Source: Tetrahymena thermophila SB210
Taxonomy: Eukaryota; Ciliophora; Oligohymenophorea; Hymenostomatida; Tetrahymenidae
Reading direction: 5' to 3'
Assembly: GCF_000189635.1 (NCBI RefSeq)
Contig: NW_002476387.1
Coordinates: 248,001-312,000, forward strand
DNA length: 64,000 nucleotides
Shown: piece by piece, positions 37,075 to 50,094 of the stretch
How the letters are laid out: each line of letters starts with the position of its first letter
How positions within the stretch are numbered: the stretch's first letter is position 1
Position numbers and translations under genes: made by a program
The notes under the pieces: model-generated
What the model saw: only the letters and a program-made list of their open reading frames with translations
What the model was told of the DNA's origin: nothing
The model's database searches: none

Positions 37075-38400
37075 GTATTCTGTGTTATAATTTTATAAAT
37101 TATTAAGTTTGTTTAATTATTCTTAATTAATGTATACTAAAAGATGTATTTTATATCTTAAATTTTTCAATTATATTAAGTATTTGCTGATCATTTTACA
37201 AAAAATATTTTTCTTTTAGACCTTCATAATTATTTTAATAACTAATCTTATTAATATATTAAATGTAAAATTAGTTATTTTTTAAATGTATGCTTTATAA
37301 AAATATATTTTTATTTTAGTATAAATAAAATCTAATAAAAATTGAAAGAAAAAATAGAATTTTTGAATTTTTAAAATGAATTAAACAAATAGAGATTAAG
37401 CATTCGATTTTATATATTAATTAATTATTAAATTTACTAAATTAGCGTTAAATTATAATTGATGAAAATCTATTTTTTAATAAGATAAAATCTAACATTT
37501 TATTTTTTTTTATTTGAATCTTATCAATATTTCTAAACTATCCAATAATAATTTCAATAAAAAAAAATTGAATTAGTATAACTGTACAATTTTATGTATT
37601 TTTATAAATTATATAAATAAACCCTCTCAGTTTCAATTTTTTTTAAATTAAAAAGCAGTAATAAATTTATTTTCACTATGAAAAAATAAAAAATATTTCT
37701 TAAAACAATAAATTAAATATTAATTAACTTGATAATTATGCTTTTATTTTATTTCGATACTTTCAAAATTAATAAAATTAAGATATCCCTTGGAAAATGT
37801 TAATTTGTTTTATAGTTATTATAGATTTTAACAAAAATTTTTACAAATAAATAAAAAATATATGTTATTTTATTTTAATTTAACCTATTTTAATGAGTTA
37901 TTTTTTTTTGATTTTTTTTTTTGCTTTGATATTTCTAAAAAATTGTAAGATTTAAATAAAGTATTATCCACAGATAATAAAAATAAACAGTCTCTTGTTT
38001 AAATTCTATTTATTCAAAAACTACTGAAAATAAATTTCGATTTAAATCAAAGTAAAAATTAAAATATAAAAATTGTATCCTAAAAAAGTTTCAAGTTTTT
38101 GAATTTTATGTAAAATGAAATAATATTTTTTATTTAACAATCATGAATTTGAATTAATGGCAATTGCCATGCTAAAATAAAAAAAATAAATTTTTAAAAT
38201 ATGAATTAGCTATAATTTTAAAACTATTATTTAAAACGAGTGATTGATTATTAGTTAATTTATTCATTAATTTTTAAGAAAAAGATTTAAAATATCTAAT
38301 TTGAAGTAATTAAAACAGATACATATATATTAATTATTTGATTGATTGATCTGAAATCAAATTATTTATTTTCTTTTATCATTCACTATTATTATAAAAA
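37075..38400. other. AT-rich spacer between divergent genes
   Basis: About 1.3 kb between the small minus-strand gene and the ciliary gene on the plus strand; it should contain both promoters. Only A/T tracts, with weak coding-like residues at about 37140-37230 on the minus strand that could not be joined to a gene. Confidence 0.6.
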
Positions 38401-41400
38401 ATGCTAAAAAAAAGTAATAGTAGACCAAGCTATTCAGCAAAATCTAGATAAAATTTACTTGAAGATTAAAAAATATCTTCAAGCAAAGAGCATAGTATTA
38501 ACACTAGTAATAAAAGTAGTAGTAATTTAAGCAAAAATGTTAAGAGAATGCAATCTGCAAAATTACCTAGTCTAAATTTAGGTTCACAACCATAGTCGCA
38601 ATTAGAATCAATTATTAGCAAAAATGCTGAGAATAATAATTCAGCTAATCTGTTACCTAGGAGAACAAAAATTCCATAATATTTAAAAGAGATGAACATT
38701 TTGGAAAAGAAATAAAATGAAAAAATAATAAAAAATATGAATAAACGTATAAATTTTAAGAGGAATCCTAGATATGAGATTATTAGACCTCCAATATAAT
38801 TTACTGATATCGAATCTAAAAAGGTATTATATCAAAACAAAAAATTTAGAAAATGAGCTTTTAAATGATCTTTTTAATATTATTGCATTTAAAGAAAAAC
38901 AACATGTGACTGTTTTTATCTGAAATATTTTAAAATTATCGAAAAGGACTTATTGATAGATGTGGATAGTAGCAGTAGCTTATTTAGGGCAATACCATCT
39001 TATATTTTATTTTAAAATTATCTCATTAACGAAGTGTATGAAATAAATTTAAAAATTGTTAATGTTAGCAAAATATCTAGGAGAATCAAATTTCTGCCAC
39101 CTCAAAGGTAATTAATTATATTTTAAATTATTTTAATTTTTGATAAAACAAGTTGCTTTTATTTATCTTTACAATTTCAATTACAAATAATAAAAGAAAC
39201 CGCTTTTTATTTTTAATTTTTAATTATTTTTTAATCAGTGATCAATTCACTATCAGCAAAGTTGTTTATCCTGGAGAACTAGCTTCTAAATATGATTTGT
39301 TAAGGACAAATGGTTTTTAAGAAGATATCAGTAGAGAAAAGGGCATGATTGCACCAGGAATGTCACTTAGTCTTAATATTAAATTTTTTGCGTCTTCTTT
39401 TTCCGAATTTAGAGATGAAATCACATTCATTTCAGAAGAAAATATTTTCAAGGTATAAGTTATTCACAAACAAAATATTAAAATTTAAACAGGTTTAAAA
39501 TAAATTTTATAAAGATTCCTATCATAGCATAGAAAGAAGCACCACTAATTAATTTACCTGAAATTCTTGATTGTTAAAGTTGCTGGCTAGGAGATTAGAC
39601 AGATATGGTTTTTAAAATTGTTAACAAGGGTGGAGAGGCTGGGTTTAAATTTTTTTGTGAAGACTCATCCCGAGATGCTAAATAAATTGGAGATACTTTA
39701 CAAACAGAATGCTTTACTATTTATCCCTCTGAATTTTATATTTAAAAAAATGAAATTATTGATATATATGTTACTTTTACACCTAAGAAAGAGGGAGTTA
39801 CTATGGAAAAAGTTATTCTTGCTTGTGACAATTTAACCTCAGCTGTGTACACACTGAAAGGTACAGGAAATATGGCAGAATTAGGAATACATGGAATAGA
39901 TCATGTTATACTCAGTGAGATACCTGAGGTTAACTAGCTAGATCCCTAAACTGTTGTTAAAAAAATATTCTTCAACGATGCCTACCCAGGTACTGTAGTT
40001 TCAAGATATATCAGCATTTAAAATAAAGCATAAGTAATAAAAATAACATAAATTGAATCAAATAAAATTATTTTTATATATAAAATAAATATTAGGTTAG
40101 AGTTAAATATCATTGGTCTGTAAGTAAAACAGATGTCCGCTAATCAAGACTAAGCATCGATAAACCTGAAGATTACTGTTTTAGTATTGAACCTTTTTAA
40201 GGATATTTTGAACCAAATGAGATAAAAAGATTTAAAGTGTCATTTTCATCTCGTGATCCAACACCAATATTTGAATTTGCAAATCTTATTATAGATGACA
40301 TATCCATATAATGTATCAGAAATCCACCAGAATCAATTATAAGATCTAATCAGATTCCTTAAATTTTACAATTTGAAGAGTAAAAGCAAGGTGATTTGAC
40401 AAACAGGGAGTTAGTTTTTAATGATGATGGAATTGTTTCATCTGGAGATTAATTGCATATTGGAAAGTAAATTGTTAAACCAGGTTTTTTAGGTAGTAAT
40501 ACAGATAGGTCTAGTTTAACATATTTTGAATTTGAGCTAATCGGTCTTTCTACTTATTCTTAAGTAAGTATAGATCCTCCTTTTTATGTTTTTCCTGGCT
40601 AGCTTTTTGTTAACAAGCTCTATTATAAAGAATTTAATCTCATCAATCATTCTGATTCAGAAATTTAATTTAATATTTCAGTATGTGAAGCTTATAATCA
40701 TTAAGCAAGCATAGTAGGTGATATCAAAGATTAGAGTGTAAATTTAGTTCAATATTTATTTTTAAATAAATTTAATATCGTTAAATGAAGGGAGTCATAG
40801 GACCAAAGTAAGTAAAAGCCGTAACAGTCGGTTTTATATCGAAAGAAGTAAAAAATAACAAATCTATAACTTTCAGAGTCGATTTTGATAAAGCACATTC
40901 TCAAATGATGGAAGTAAACAAAAAATAATTTATTTAAAATCAATTTTTTAATTCTGGTTTATAAAATTAAGCTCATAGGAGATTTTATTGGACCAAGTGT
41001 TAGTTTTAATGTGCCTATGATTAATTTTGGATTATTTAAGGCAGGCGATGTTGCAAAATATAAACTTGAATTAAAAAATAGCAGTGATGTAGAGGCAGAA
41101 GTACTTTTTAAAGAAAGCAAGTAGTAGGATAGATCTTTTGATGGTAAAAATTTTTAAAGTCTTCATTTTACTTAAACCAATTTTTTTTTTTTTGATGAAA
41201 AGATCATAAAGAAATCATTTTAAGAAGATTAGAAAATGAAAAAGCTAATTCTGATCAAAGTTTTCTATATATAAGAGATGAAAATGAGAAATTTTACAAA
41301 AAAGCTATTGAAAGGGTTTGCTTTTACCCACCAATAGCAACCATCCCACCAAAAGGTAAAATTGAAGTTGAAGTTAAGTGTGGTTGTGAAGATGCGTGCT

Positions 41401-44400
41401 AAATTAATTAAATAATTGAATTAATGGTAAAATCTGGGAAGAGTATTTTCATAGAATTAACAGCAGAAATTTAAAAAATACATGTCACTTTGAATAGGTA
41501 AAAACTCTTTAAGTTATTGATAATATTTATTTTTCTATATGATAAATTAATTAAGGTTTTTTATGTAATCTGAAACTCTTTATGCTTGCAACTAATACAG
41601 CTTTGTAAAAGGCAAGACTCCATTATACATAGAGTTGTAAAACTTAGGCAATATACCTTGTCCATTTGAATGGGAAACTGAGGCAAATGAATAAGTTTAA
41701 AAAAGAGATCACATTAAATATAATTTTATACCTGTGAAAGGAGTCATTCCACCAAAATCTAAACTTCCAATAAAATTTGAATTGCAGCCATTAGAAGGCG
41801 GATAATTAAATGAAATATTTGTTTTAAATTGCTAGGGAATTTAACATCCTTTAGGGTTTGAGTTTAAAGCAGATGTTTTTGGGCTTAGCGTTGAATATGA
41901 GCTTTTAGATAGTAATGTTTAAAATATTCATCATAATTAAAACCCTCTAGAAGCTAGTGTTAATGCTATAGTAGGAAAAAGTCACATAAAATCTATGATT
42001 TCAGATGCTAAAACTTAAACATAAAATAAGAATTAAAAATTAGAAGCTCTTGAATTTTATGATTGCAAAATAAATAAGCCAAAGACAATAAAAATTTGCA
42101 TAAAAAATACATCAGGAGTAAACACAACATTTGAACTATTCACTTCAAAATATGAACCTTTTATGAACGATGAAGTAAAATCTCCAACTTCAGCCCTATA
42201 TCTAAACTCAATAGCTGAAGACCTTAGTCTAATTTCTGGTCTTCAAAGCTAAAATTTAACTGGAAAATTTTCTCCAATGAATTTCGAGGATATTAATAAT
42301 AATAATTAAAATAAGGCTATAAGATTTTCATAAAGTATTAACTCTGTTCCCTCACAAATAGTAAAAAGAGAATCTATGATAAGGATAAATAAAAAATCTC
42401 TTAAACCTTTACCTCCAAGGCCTGTAGTATTACTGACAGATGATATAGAGAAAAAGAATAACTTTACATCTAATTCAGGATAAGCGCTAAATCAAACCAA
42501 GCGTTTAGAAAAAGATTAAAGAATATATTTAGCTAATAATAAAGGAATTGCAATATGTAATAATTTTTTAATTTAAAATTTTATTTGTAATATTTTTTAG
42601 TTTAAAATTTAATTTATAATAATTTTTAATTTAAAATTTAATTAAAAATCATTTCTCACTTTAAAATTTATTTTGCAATAATTTATTTTATTTTTAAAGT
42701 GTGTGAACCAAATAAAGGAAAACTAAAACCTCATAGCGAAGTAGTAATAAAAATAACTTGCTTCAATGATATATGTGGTAGTTTTAAAGATGAACTTTCT
42801 ATCGATGTCAAAGGATTACCTATTTAAAAATTCCCTCTTGTTGTTGAAGTTAAAGGGTCGCCTGTAATAGTTTTACCAAGTTAATTAGGTATGAATTATA
42901 AAGGCGATTGGCCTTGCTTTAACTTTGGAACATATATGAAAAATATTTCAGTTATGAAGAGAGAGTTTAAAATATAAAATTCAGGTCCTAAAGATATAAC
43001 TATGGACTGGAAGCTCTTCAATCTCGATGAACAAAAAGAAGTAAATGACTTCTTCAAAATTAAAGTTGAAGATCCTCATTTAGGAACTGATAATGTTTGC
43101 TAATTGAAATTCGAACCCATAGAACCCAAAGAGGCTGAATAAAGTCCATTTAAAATAATTGAAAGGTAACTTAGACTATAAATTTTAATATACCATATCA
43201 ATAATATCAAAATATTTTAAAAGGTCAGTTCTAATTGATGGAAGATAAGACAAGTCTATTCAAATAGAGTATGAGTCTTAATAAGAAGCTAATTACAATT
43301 ATGTAATGGTTGGAAAACCAAGATTAGTCAATCCTAGAGAAAGTCAAACATTTATAGAGTAAGATGGCATGAATCTCGAAGACCACCCTCTGCTAAATAT
43401 GGGAACAATAGCAGTTTATCTTAAAGCATAATCTCTGTATCCCCAGTTATACTTTGATAAATTGGTAAATTCTTTTAAAAATAAAAATTTTACTCAATTT
43501 ATTTATTAAAATCTTCAAGAAAAATGTTGAGGGTTCTCATAAGCTCAAATTTTAGAAGTGGGCTTTATAAGAAACTAAGAAATAAACAAAAGAAATATGC
43601 CTTGTTAATTTGCTTTAGTGTAATTTATTATTTAGCATATCGATTGTTGGTCCATTTAAGTTGGTTTAAAGTGCAACAAATTCTCCTGCTAAATTTGATC
43701 AGCAAAAGACAACCAAGCTTGTTATTAAAGATAAAAATGAAATAGAAACAAAATTCAATTTAGTTTAGAATAGCAATATCAAGCTAAAAATTAACTTCTC
43801 AGGTGCAGACATTAATGATACTGAAGAATGGCCTCTCACCTATAAAGTATATAAGTATGGTGTCCTGCAATTTAATTACATAAATGGAGACTCATAAACA
43901 ATAGAACTTGAGGGATAATTACTAAGACCTTAATTACAACTAAATACTTCAGGTACTGAAGATGTTTAAGGAGTTGATATTTAGGACTTTGGAACAGTAC
44001 ACATAAATAATTTCAAAACTGTTGTTATTTTCTTAAGCAATGTCTCTAAAGTTCCTGCTATTTGGAAACTAAACCATCTTAAAACTACAGTAAGAAGGGG
44101 AGGTTCAGCTATACCATAAAACACAATGACTAAATTAGAATTAGAAGACTCTCTAAGAACAGATGATCCTAGTGTGTTTGAATTTTAAATGACAGAAGTA
44201 ATATTATAATTAAATATTTATGAAAATGCTAATATATGTTTTATTCTATAAAGGGAACTTTAAATGGTCCTTCAATTCCAGTAAAAAGCTTCCCAGATAC
44301 ATTAGCTCTTCCCACAAAAAAGATAAATGCGATTCTTCATTAATAATAGTTATATCCCTAAAAAATCTACATAAACTTTAGAGTAAATTAGCTTTTAATT

Positions 44401-44544
44401 ATTAAAAATATTAATTATTTTTTAATTTAGCCAAAGACAAATATCCTGTATAAAAGTAAATTCAGAATAACTGTTTAAGAAGGTCCATGCTTAGACTTTA
44501 CATTAAAAGGATTAGGATCATATGAAGAAAATAAATTTAAATGA
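38401..44544 (+). CDS. HYDIN/DLEC1-type ciliary protein with repeated ASH/MSP-like beta domains
   Basis: Large multi-exon gene starting MLKKSNSRPSYSAKSRQNLL and ending GLGSYEENKFK at TGA 44542-44544. Introns fixed with phase include 38824-38946, 39108-39238 and 39453-39514; about ten more lie downstream. After a basic Ser-rich N-terminus come repeated immunoglobulin-like modules of the ASH/MSP kind: LFRAIPSYILFQNY, RRIKFLPPQ, LPEILDCQSCWLGDQTDMV, then FTPKKEGVTMEKVILACDN with LKGTGNMAEL, and GPSVSFNVPMINFGLFKAGD. This order and the LDC.S.C.LG motif are those of central-apparatus proteins such as DLEC1/CFAP81, HYDIN, CFAP47 and CFAP65. It very probably sits in the axoneme. Which family member it is cannot be settled by eye; DLEC1-like is my first choice from size and the first module. 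Confidence 0.75.
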
Positions 44545-45490
44545 AAAGCACATTACTTATTTGAACATTTAAGTGATACAATTATATTAATTTTTATATA
44601 TTTAACAGAAGAATACTTAAGTAATTAGTTAGCAAATAATTTATTAGAGAATATAGGAACAAAAAATAAATAGAAAATAATAAATACAACTGAAATTATC
44701 ATTGAATGTTTATACAAATTATATTTATTTTATAAACGAATAATTACTGACAAAAGTAATTCATTAAATTAATGAATAAGTAAGTAAATAAACAATTAAA
44801 AAAATAACATCAAGCAACATTATGTAAAGACTAATGGAATGTTTATTATATGAGTTATCCAATATATTTATTTATATTTAAAATGTATTTATTTATGATT
44901 TATTGTAAATATTTATTTTATTTGGTCAAAATTAAAATTTATTTTAATTAATTGGGACTTTAAAAACATAACTTTTATTAATAATTATTTTATATTTTTA
45001 GAAATTAGATTTCAATAAAAAATTAATTTATTGTAATAAATTGTTTAAATTTTATTCAATTATTGAAGTAAAATAGAAATTTTTAGAATTTAAAAATTAA
45101 TTCTTTAAATATTAGTTGGCTTTGATAGATCTCAATACTTTTAAGAGAATGTAGAATAAGATATAATCATATATATAAATGAATGAAAGTTTATATGTAT
45201 GCATGCTGACATACAAAGATCCTTTTAATTAATATAGGAGCTATTAGGAGTGTGTTTTACTAACTAACTAAATAACTAAAAATGAAGAGAATAAGATTAA
45301 GTAAATAAAAATAATAAAAAGGAAGGAAGAAAGCTTTAGAAAAATATATACAAAAGAAAAGATTTAAGATTGGATTGTATTGTATTGTTTGTATTAGGCC
45401 TTTTTGATTGAGATAAATCAAAATATAAATAAAGAAAGAAAAATAAAAACATAAATAGTAGATTGATTATTATATCTTCTTATCGTATCA
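44545..45490. other. AT-rich spacer, promoter side of NDUFV1
   Basis: Between two + strand genes. Contains purine-rich low complexity at about 45290-45440 shortly before the NDUFV1 start. Nothing else recognised. Confidence 0.65.
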
Positions 45491-48002
45491 ATGTTATCAA
45501 AGATTTTCAAGACTACAGTTATTGCCAATAAGAAGTTTTTGAATAGCAAGAACCTCTCCATGGTTATTTCTTATAATAGAAGTTATGGTAACCTCAAGGA
45601 TTAGGATAGAATTTTCACCAACCTTTATCGTGATGGCGATCCTTTCGTTAAGGGTGCTTTAAAGAGAGTGAGCATATTCATTAAAAATTTAAGCAAAAAT
45701 ATTAATTTCTCATTTCTTAAGCATTATTCTTCTTTTTCTTACTCAAATTCAAGCTACGAATGGCAATTGGATAAAATATATTAAAATTAAATACAAATGT
45801 GCTAAAATAAAAGTATGGCATACACTTAAGCAATGATATTTAGAATAATAGAGAAGGTTGATTAAGAATGTGGAGATTACTATTTTTCTAATTTTGAAAA
45901 TATACAGAGTTAAAAAATAAATATTAAAACTTTATTTTAAATTATAATAAAGGGTGACTGGCATTAAACTAAAGAAATTCTTAGCAACGGCCCTGAATGG
46001 ATTATTGATGAAATTAAAAAATCAGGTCTTAGAGGAAGAGGTGGTGCTGGTTTCTTATCTGGTTTGAAATACTCCTTCATGCCTAAAGTTAATCCTGATG
46101 GCAGGTAACAAAATATAAAAAGAAATTACTTACTTACAAATAGAAAAGGAAAAGGGAAATAAATATAAGCAATTTAATATAAATATCAATATTTAGTCTA
46201 AATGCAATTAATATGATATACTGAGCTCCTTAAAATGAATAATATATGACATTCATTTCCATAAATTCACTTTGATTCAAAAAATATTTTAATATATCAA
46301 AATAAAAAGCTAGCAATTAAAGAATCAAAAGATATTGAGAAACAAATACTAAATACATATATATAAATAATTAAAACTTTTTGCAGAGCAATATGAATAA
46401 TTTATTTCAATTTTATATAAAGACCCTCCTATTTAGTTATTAATTCTGATGAGTCTGAACCTGGTACTTGCAAGGACAGAGAAATCTTACGTAATGACCC
46501 TCACAAGTTAGTCGAAGGTGCTTTGGTTGTTGGTTTTTCTATGCGTGCTAGAGCTGCCTACATTTACATTCGTGGTGAATTCTGGGTTGAGGCCAACATT
46601 CTCTAACAAGCTATTGACGAAGTAAACTAATAAAAAACTTTAATATTTCTTATTTTTATTGAAAAATAATAAAATTTTTATTTTTAAAATAGGCTTATGC
46701 TAAAGGATTTATTGGTAAGAATGCTTGTGGATCTGGATATGATTTCGATGTTTACATTCACAGAGGTGCAGGTGCTTACATCTGTGGTGAAGAAACCGTA
46801 AATTGCTTTTACTAATTGCAGATATCATTAACTTATAATATTAATAAAACTTACTATTTGAAAAAATTAAAATATTTAAAAGAAGAACCATTTATTTTTT
46901 ATCATTTTTAGTTAAAATTTAAAAAATTATTTTGTAAGTAAAAATAATTTTACTCAAAGTTTAATTTATTTTCAAGTTTATTTTTAGTATTTTAAAATTA
47001 AAATTTTAAACAAAATTAATAAATTTTAACGTAAAGGGTCTTATTGAATCTATTGAAGGTAAGGCAGGTTAACCTAGAGTTAAGCCTCCATTCCCTGCTA
47101 ATGCTGGTCTCTATGGTTGCCCTACTACAGTTACTAACGTCGAAACTGTTGCAGTTTGCCCCACTATCATGAGAAGAGGTGCTTCCTGGTTCGCTAGCTT
47201 CGGTAGACCTAATAATGCTGGTACCAAGCTTTATTGCATTAGTGGTCATGTTAATAATCCTTGCACTGTTGAAGAAGAAATGAGTATTCCTCTTAGAGAA
47301 TTACTTGAAAAGCATTGTGGTGGTGTTAGAGGTGGTTGGGACAATCTCTTGGCCGTCATTCCTGGTGGTTCTTCAGTTCCTATGATGCCCAAGAATGTTT
47401 GTGATGATGTTCTTATGGACTTCGATGCCCTTAAAGCTGTTGGTTCTGGTTTAGGTACTGCTGCCGTTATCGTTATGGATAAATCCACTGATCCTATTGA
47501 TGCTATTCTTCGTCTCTCAAAGTTCTACAAACACGAATCTTGTGGTCAATGTACACCTTGCAGGTATAAAAACTTAAATAATTAAAAGCATAATTTAATT
47601 TTTTAAAATATTAAACAGAGAAGGTACTGGCTGGATTGTTGATGTTATGGAAAGATTGCTCGTTGGTAATGCTGATTACGCTGAAATTGATATGCTCTAA
47701 GTAAATAAATCAATATTTAAAAATAAATTAAAATTAATTAAATTTTATAAATAAATTAGCAAGTAACTCAATAAATCGAAATGCACACTATTTGTGCCTT
47801 GGGTGATGCTGCTGCCTGGCCCGTTCAAGGTAATTACTTATAAAGAAGATAATAAATCAAATGATTTAATTAACTGTTATTATTATTAGGTTTAATTAAA
47901 AATTTCAGAGAAGAAATAGAAGATAGAATCGATTCTTATCATGCTAAGCACCCTCAACTTAAAAAATCAAGAAAATCCAATCCTTAAATAGGACACCATT
48001 GA
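45491..48002 (+). CDS. NDUFV1: Mitochondrial complex I 51-kDa subunit (NDUFV1/NuoF)
   Basis: Eight exons sum to 1425 bases (474 aa): 45491-45667, 45953-46104, 46423-46621, 46693-46797, 47037-47563, 47619-47700, 47760-47829 and 47890-48002. The N-terminus [20 protein letters not shown] is basic and amphipathic, a mitochondrial presequence. The FMN/NADH region shows [20 protein letters not shown], then [17 protein letters not shown] and GAYICGEET. The [4Fe-4S] N3 site is [15 protein letters not shown] plus the later Cys in [16 protein letters not shown]. The enzyme takes electrons from NADH to FMN at the tip of the matrix arm. Exon 5 is less AT-rich than its surroundings, suggesting a highly expressed gene. 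Length fits the family (about 450-470 aa). Confidence 0.97.
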
Positions 48003-49248
48003 ATGTAATGATAGAAATACTTAATGTGATTTAATTGCATTCCTTGGATTGTTTTTTCAAAAGCTTTAAAATCTAAAAAATAAATCTATGAAAAAATCTT
48101 GGATTGGAGATTATTATCACATAATTAATAAACCTATCTCATCAATTAAAAAAAAATATGAAGTTCATAAATATGTTTTAATTTTATGTTATCTTCATCT
48201 TTTCAAAATTCTTACCACATCATCTCATTATTTATTCTTTTGCAATTTCATCTTCTTTTATAACTAAATATATTTTTTATTTGCAGGAAAATTTTATAAA
48301 AAAATATCTTTTCAATTATTTGATAATAAGAAAAAATGCAACACTTTAAAATTAAATAATTAACTTTTATGAAAATAATAACAATTTTTTATTAAAATAA
48401 TATTTTATTTATCAAATAAATATTTTCACAAATTTTTTAATTATTTACTTTTTTATTAAATTTAACTTTAAAAATTTTTTTATAAAGTGATTAAATATTT
48501 ATTTTAGATTTTAATTAGATGATTACTATGAATATTTTTAAAGTTTTAAACACTATTTTTATTGGAGGATAGCTAAAATATCTTCAACACAAATATAATA
48601 TTTGTAAATCACAATCAAAAAAAATTATTTTGAAAATTTTAATTAATATTAAAATAATTTATTAAAAAAATCCTTTAAAATATATTTAAACTTCATTAAA
48701 AATAATACCAAATTTCCTAAAATTCTTTTTTGCTTTTCACTTAATTTTTATCTTTAAATTTTTATACCTACGTCATTAAAATAAATAATTTGCGAACTTT
48801 TTAAACCTGATTTGTTAATACAAAGTATTGTTTTTAAAATGAATAAATGAAATCAACTTTCTTCTAGTATTTTTAAAAATTTTAAATCAAAGTAAAGCCT
48901 ATAATTAAACGATAAGAAAAATGTGTAAATCAATGTTTAATTTTTCGAAAATAGTTATTAAAATAGATAACTTTGCATTGATTTTTTGATTTAATTAATG
49001 TTTTACAAATATTTATGTAAAAGAATATTTACTCAAAATTTAAATTTTATTAATAAAAATCAAATTTACAAATAAAGGTAAATTTTAATTTGAATAAGAT
49101 AGTAAGTAATTGTGCTCATGAATTATTTTTTCTGAAGATATTTTTTATTTAGAACGTACGATATCTTATTTTAATTTTATAAATGTATAAATTTGATATA
49201 AAATAATTGGTTAATAAATATTTTTATTGTTACGAATTTAGTTAATTT
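48003..49248. other. AT-rich spacer between convergent genes
   Basis: Separates the 3' ends of NDUFV1 (+) and the membrane protein (-). A/T tracts only. Confidence 0.7.
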
Positions 49249-50094
49249 TCAAACATAATTTTAGGAATCTATTGATTCTTTATTTTTAGACTCTAAAAAA
49301 GGTGTTTTTTTTGTTAAATTATTTTGAAGAGTACACTCGTTATCATTATCTTCACTTGAAGTTACCAAACACTTCTTTTCGACTCTTTGAGATAGATATT
49401 ACTTTTTTACTTTTTTGAATAGATAAAATCCAATAAAATAATGGATCATTGTTGATACTGCTCCTAAAAGTAATTCAATGTAGCTATATAAAGTGACCCA
49501 GTTTAATCCAGGGTAAATTTCTTTATTTGCAGTTAAAACATAAGTGAAATTAACACAGCTATAAGAAATAGCATAAACTACAAAAGGAAGTAAATGACTT
49601 TTTCTAAACTAAATACAATTAAACATGTTATCAATCCATAAAGCAATTAGCATACCACCATGGAAATTTGAAGTATTAAATAGTTACCATGCACCAAGAG
49701 ATTTTGTAGGAAATACAAGAGCCCAGAATAAAACTGTTATTGTAAGCTCTATAGAAAAGGCAATTTCAAATAAGATATTAATCAGTTTAGGTAAAAAGTT
49801 AAAAGATGGCTCAAATTATTAATCGTTCTTTTTTTTTAAGTAAACGTAAAAACCATAAATTAAACTTAGCAAGAAGTAAGTGAATGTTGTGTAAAATCCC
49901 CATATTGTTAAATACACAAACTATAGAAAATAACCTTATCCAAAGTAGTTATATTAATTTAAGACAAAACAGAACATCAAATATATCATCAGAATCATCT
50001 TAACAATTAAGAATTTGTTGTCACTGATATTATAGCTCATATAAACTGTATTACCATAAGATCCATACCAAAGAAAGGAATTTAGCTTTTTCAT
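49249..50094 (-). CDS. Multi-pass membrane protein, AIG1/ADTRP-like, intronless
   Basis: 282 codons (281 aa), ATG at 50094 to TGA 49249-49251, no intron. After MKKLNSFLWYGSYGNTVYMS there are about six hydrophobic segments: MILMIYLMFCFVL, FVYLTIWGFYTTFTYFLLSL, IAFSIELTITVLFWALVFP, HGGMLIALWIDNMF, LLPFVVYAISYSCVNFTYVL and YIELLLGAVSTMIHYFIGF. The tail is charged and Ser-rich. The order of segments, a Thr in the third helix, a His at the start of the fourth (SNFHGG) and the tyrosine/proline before the last (EIYPGLNW) resemble AIG1/ADTRP (FAR-17a), Thr/His hydrolases of fatty-acid esters of hydroxy fatty acids. The match is by layout and a few residues only, so another six-helix family remains possible. 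Confidence 0.7.

Noticed and set aside
47016-47488. Open minus-strand frames opposite NDUFV1 exon 5
   Set aside because: They mirror the codon pattern of the well-supported plus-strand NDUFV1 exon and match nothing.
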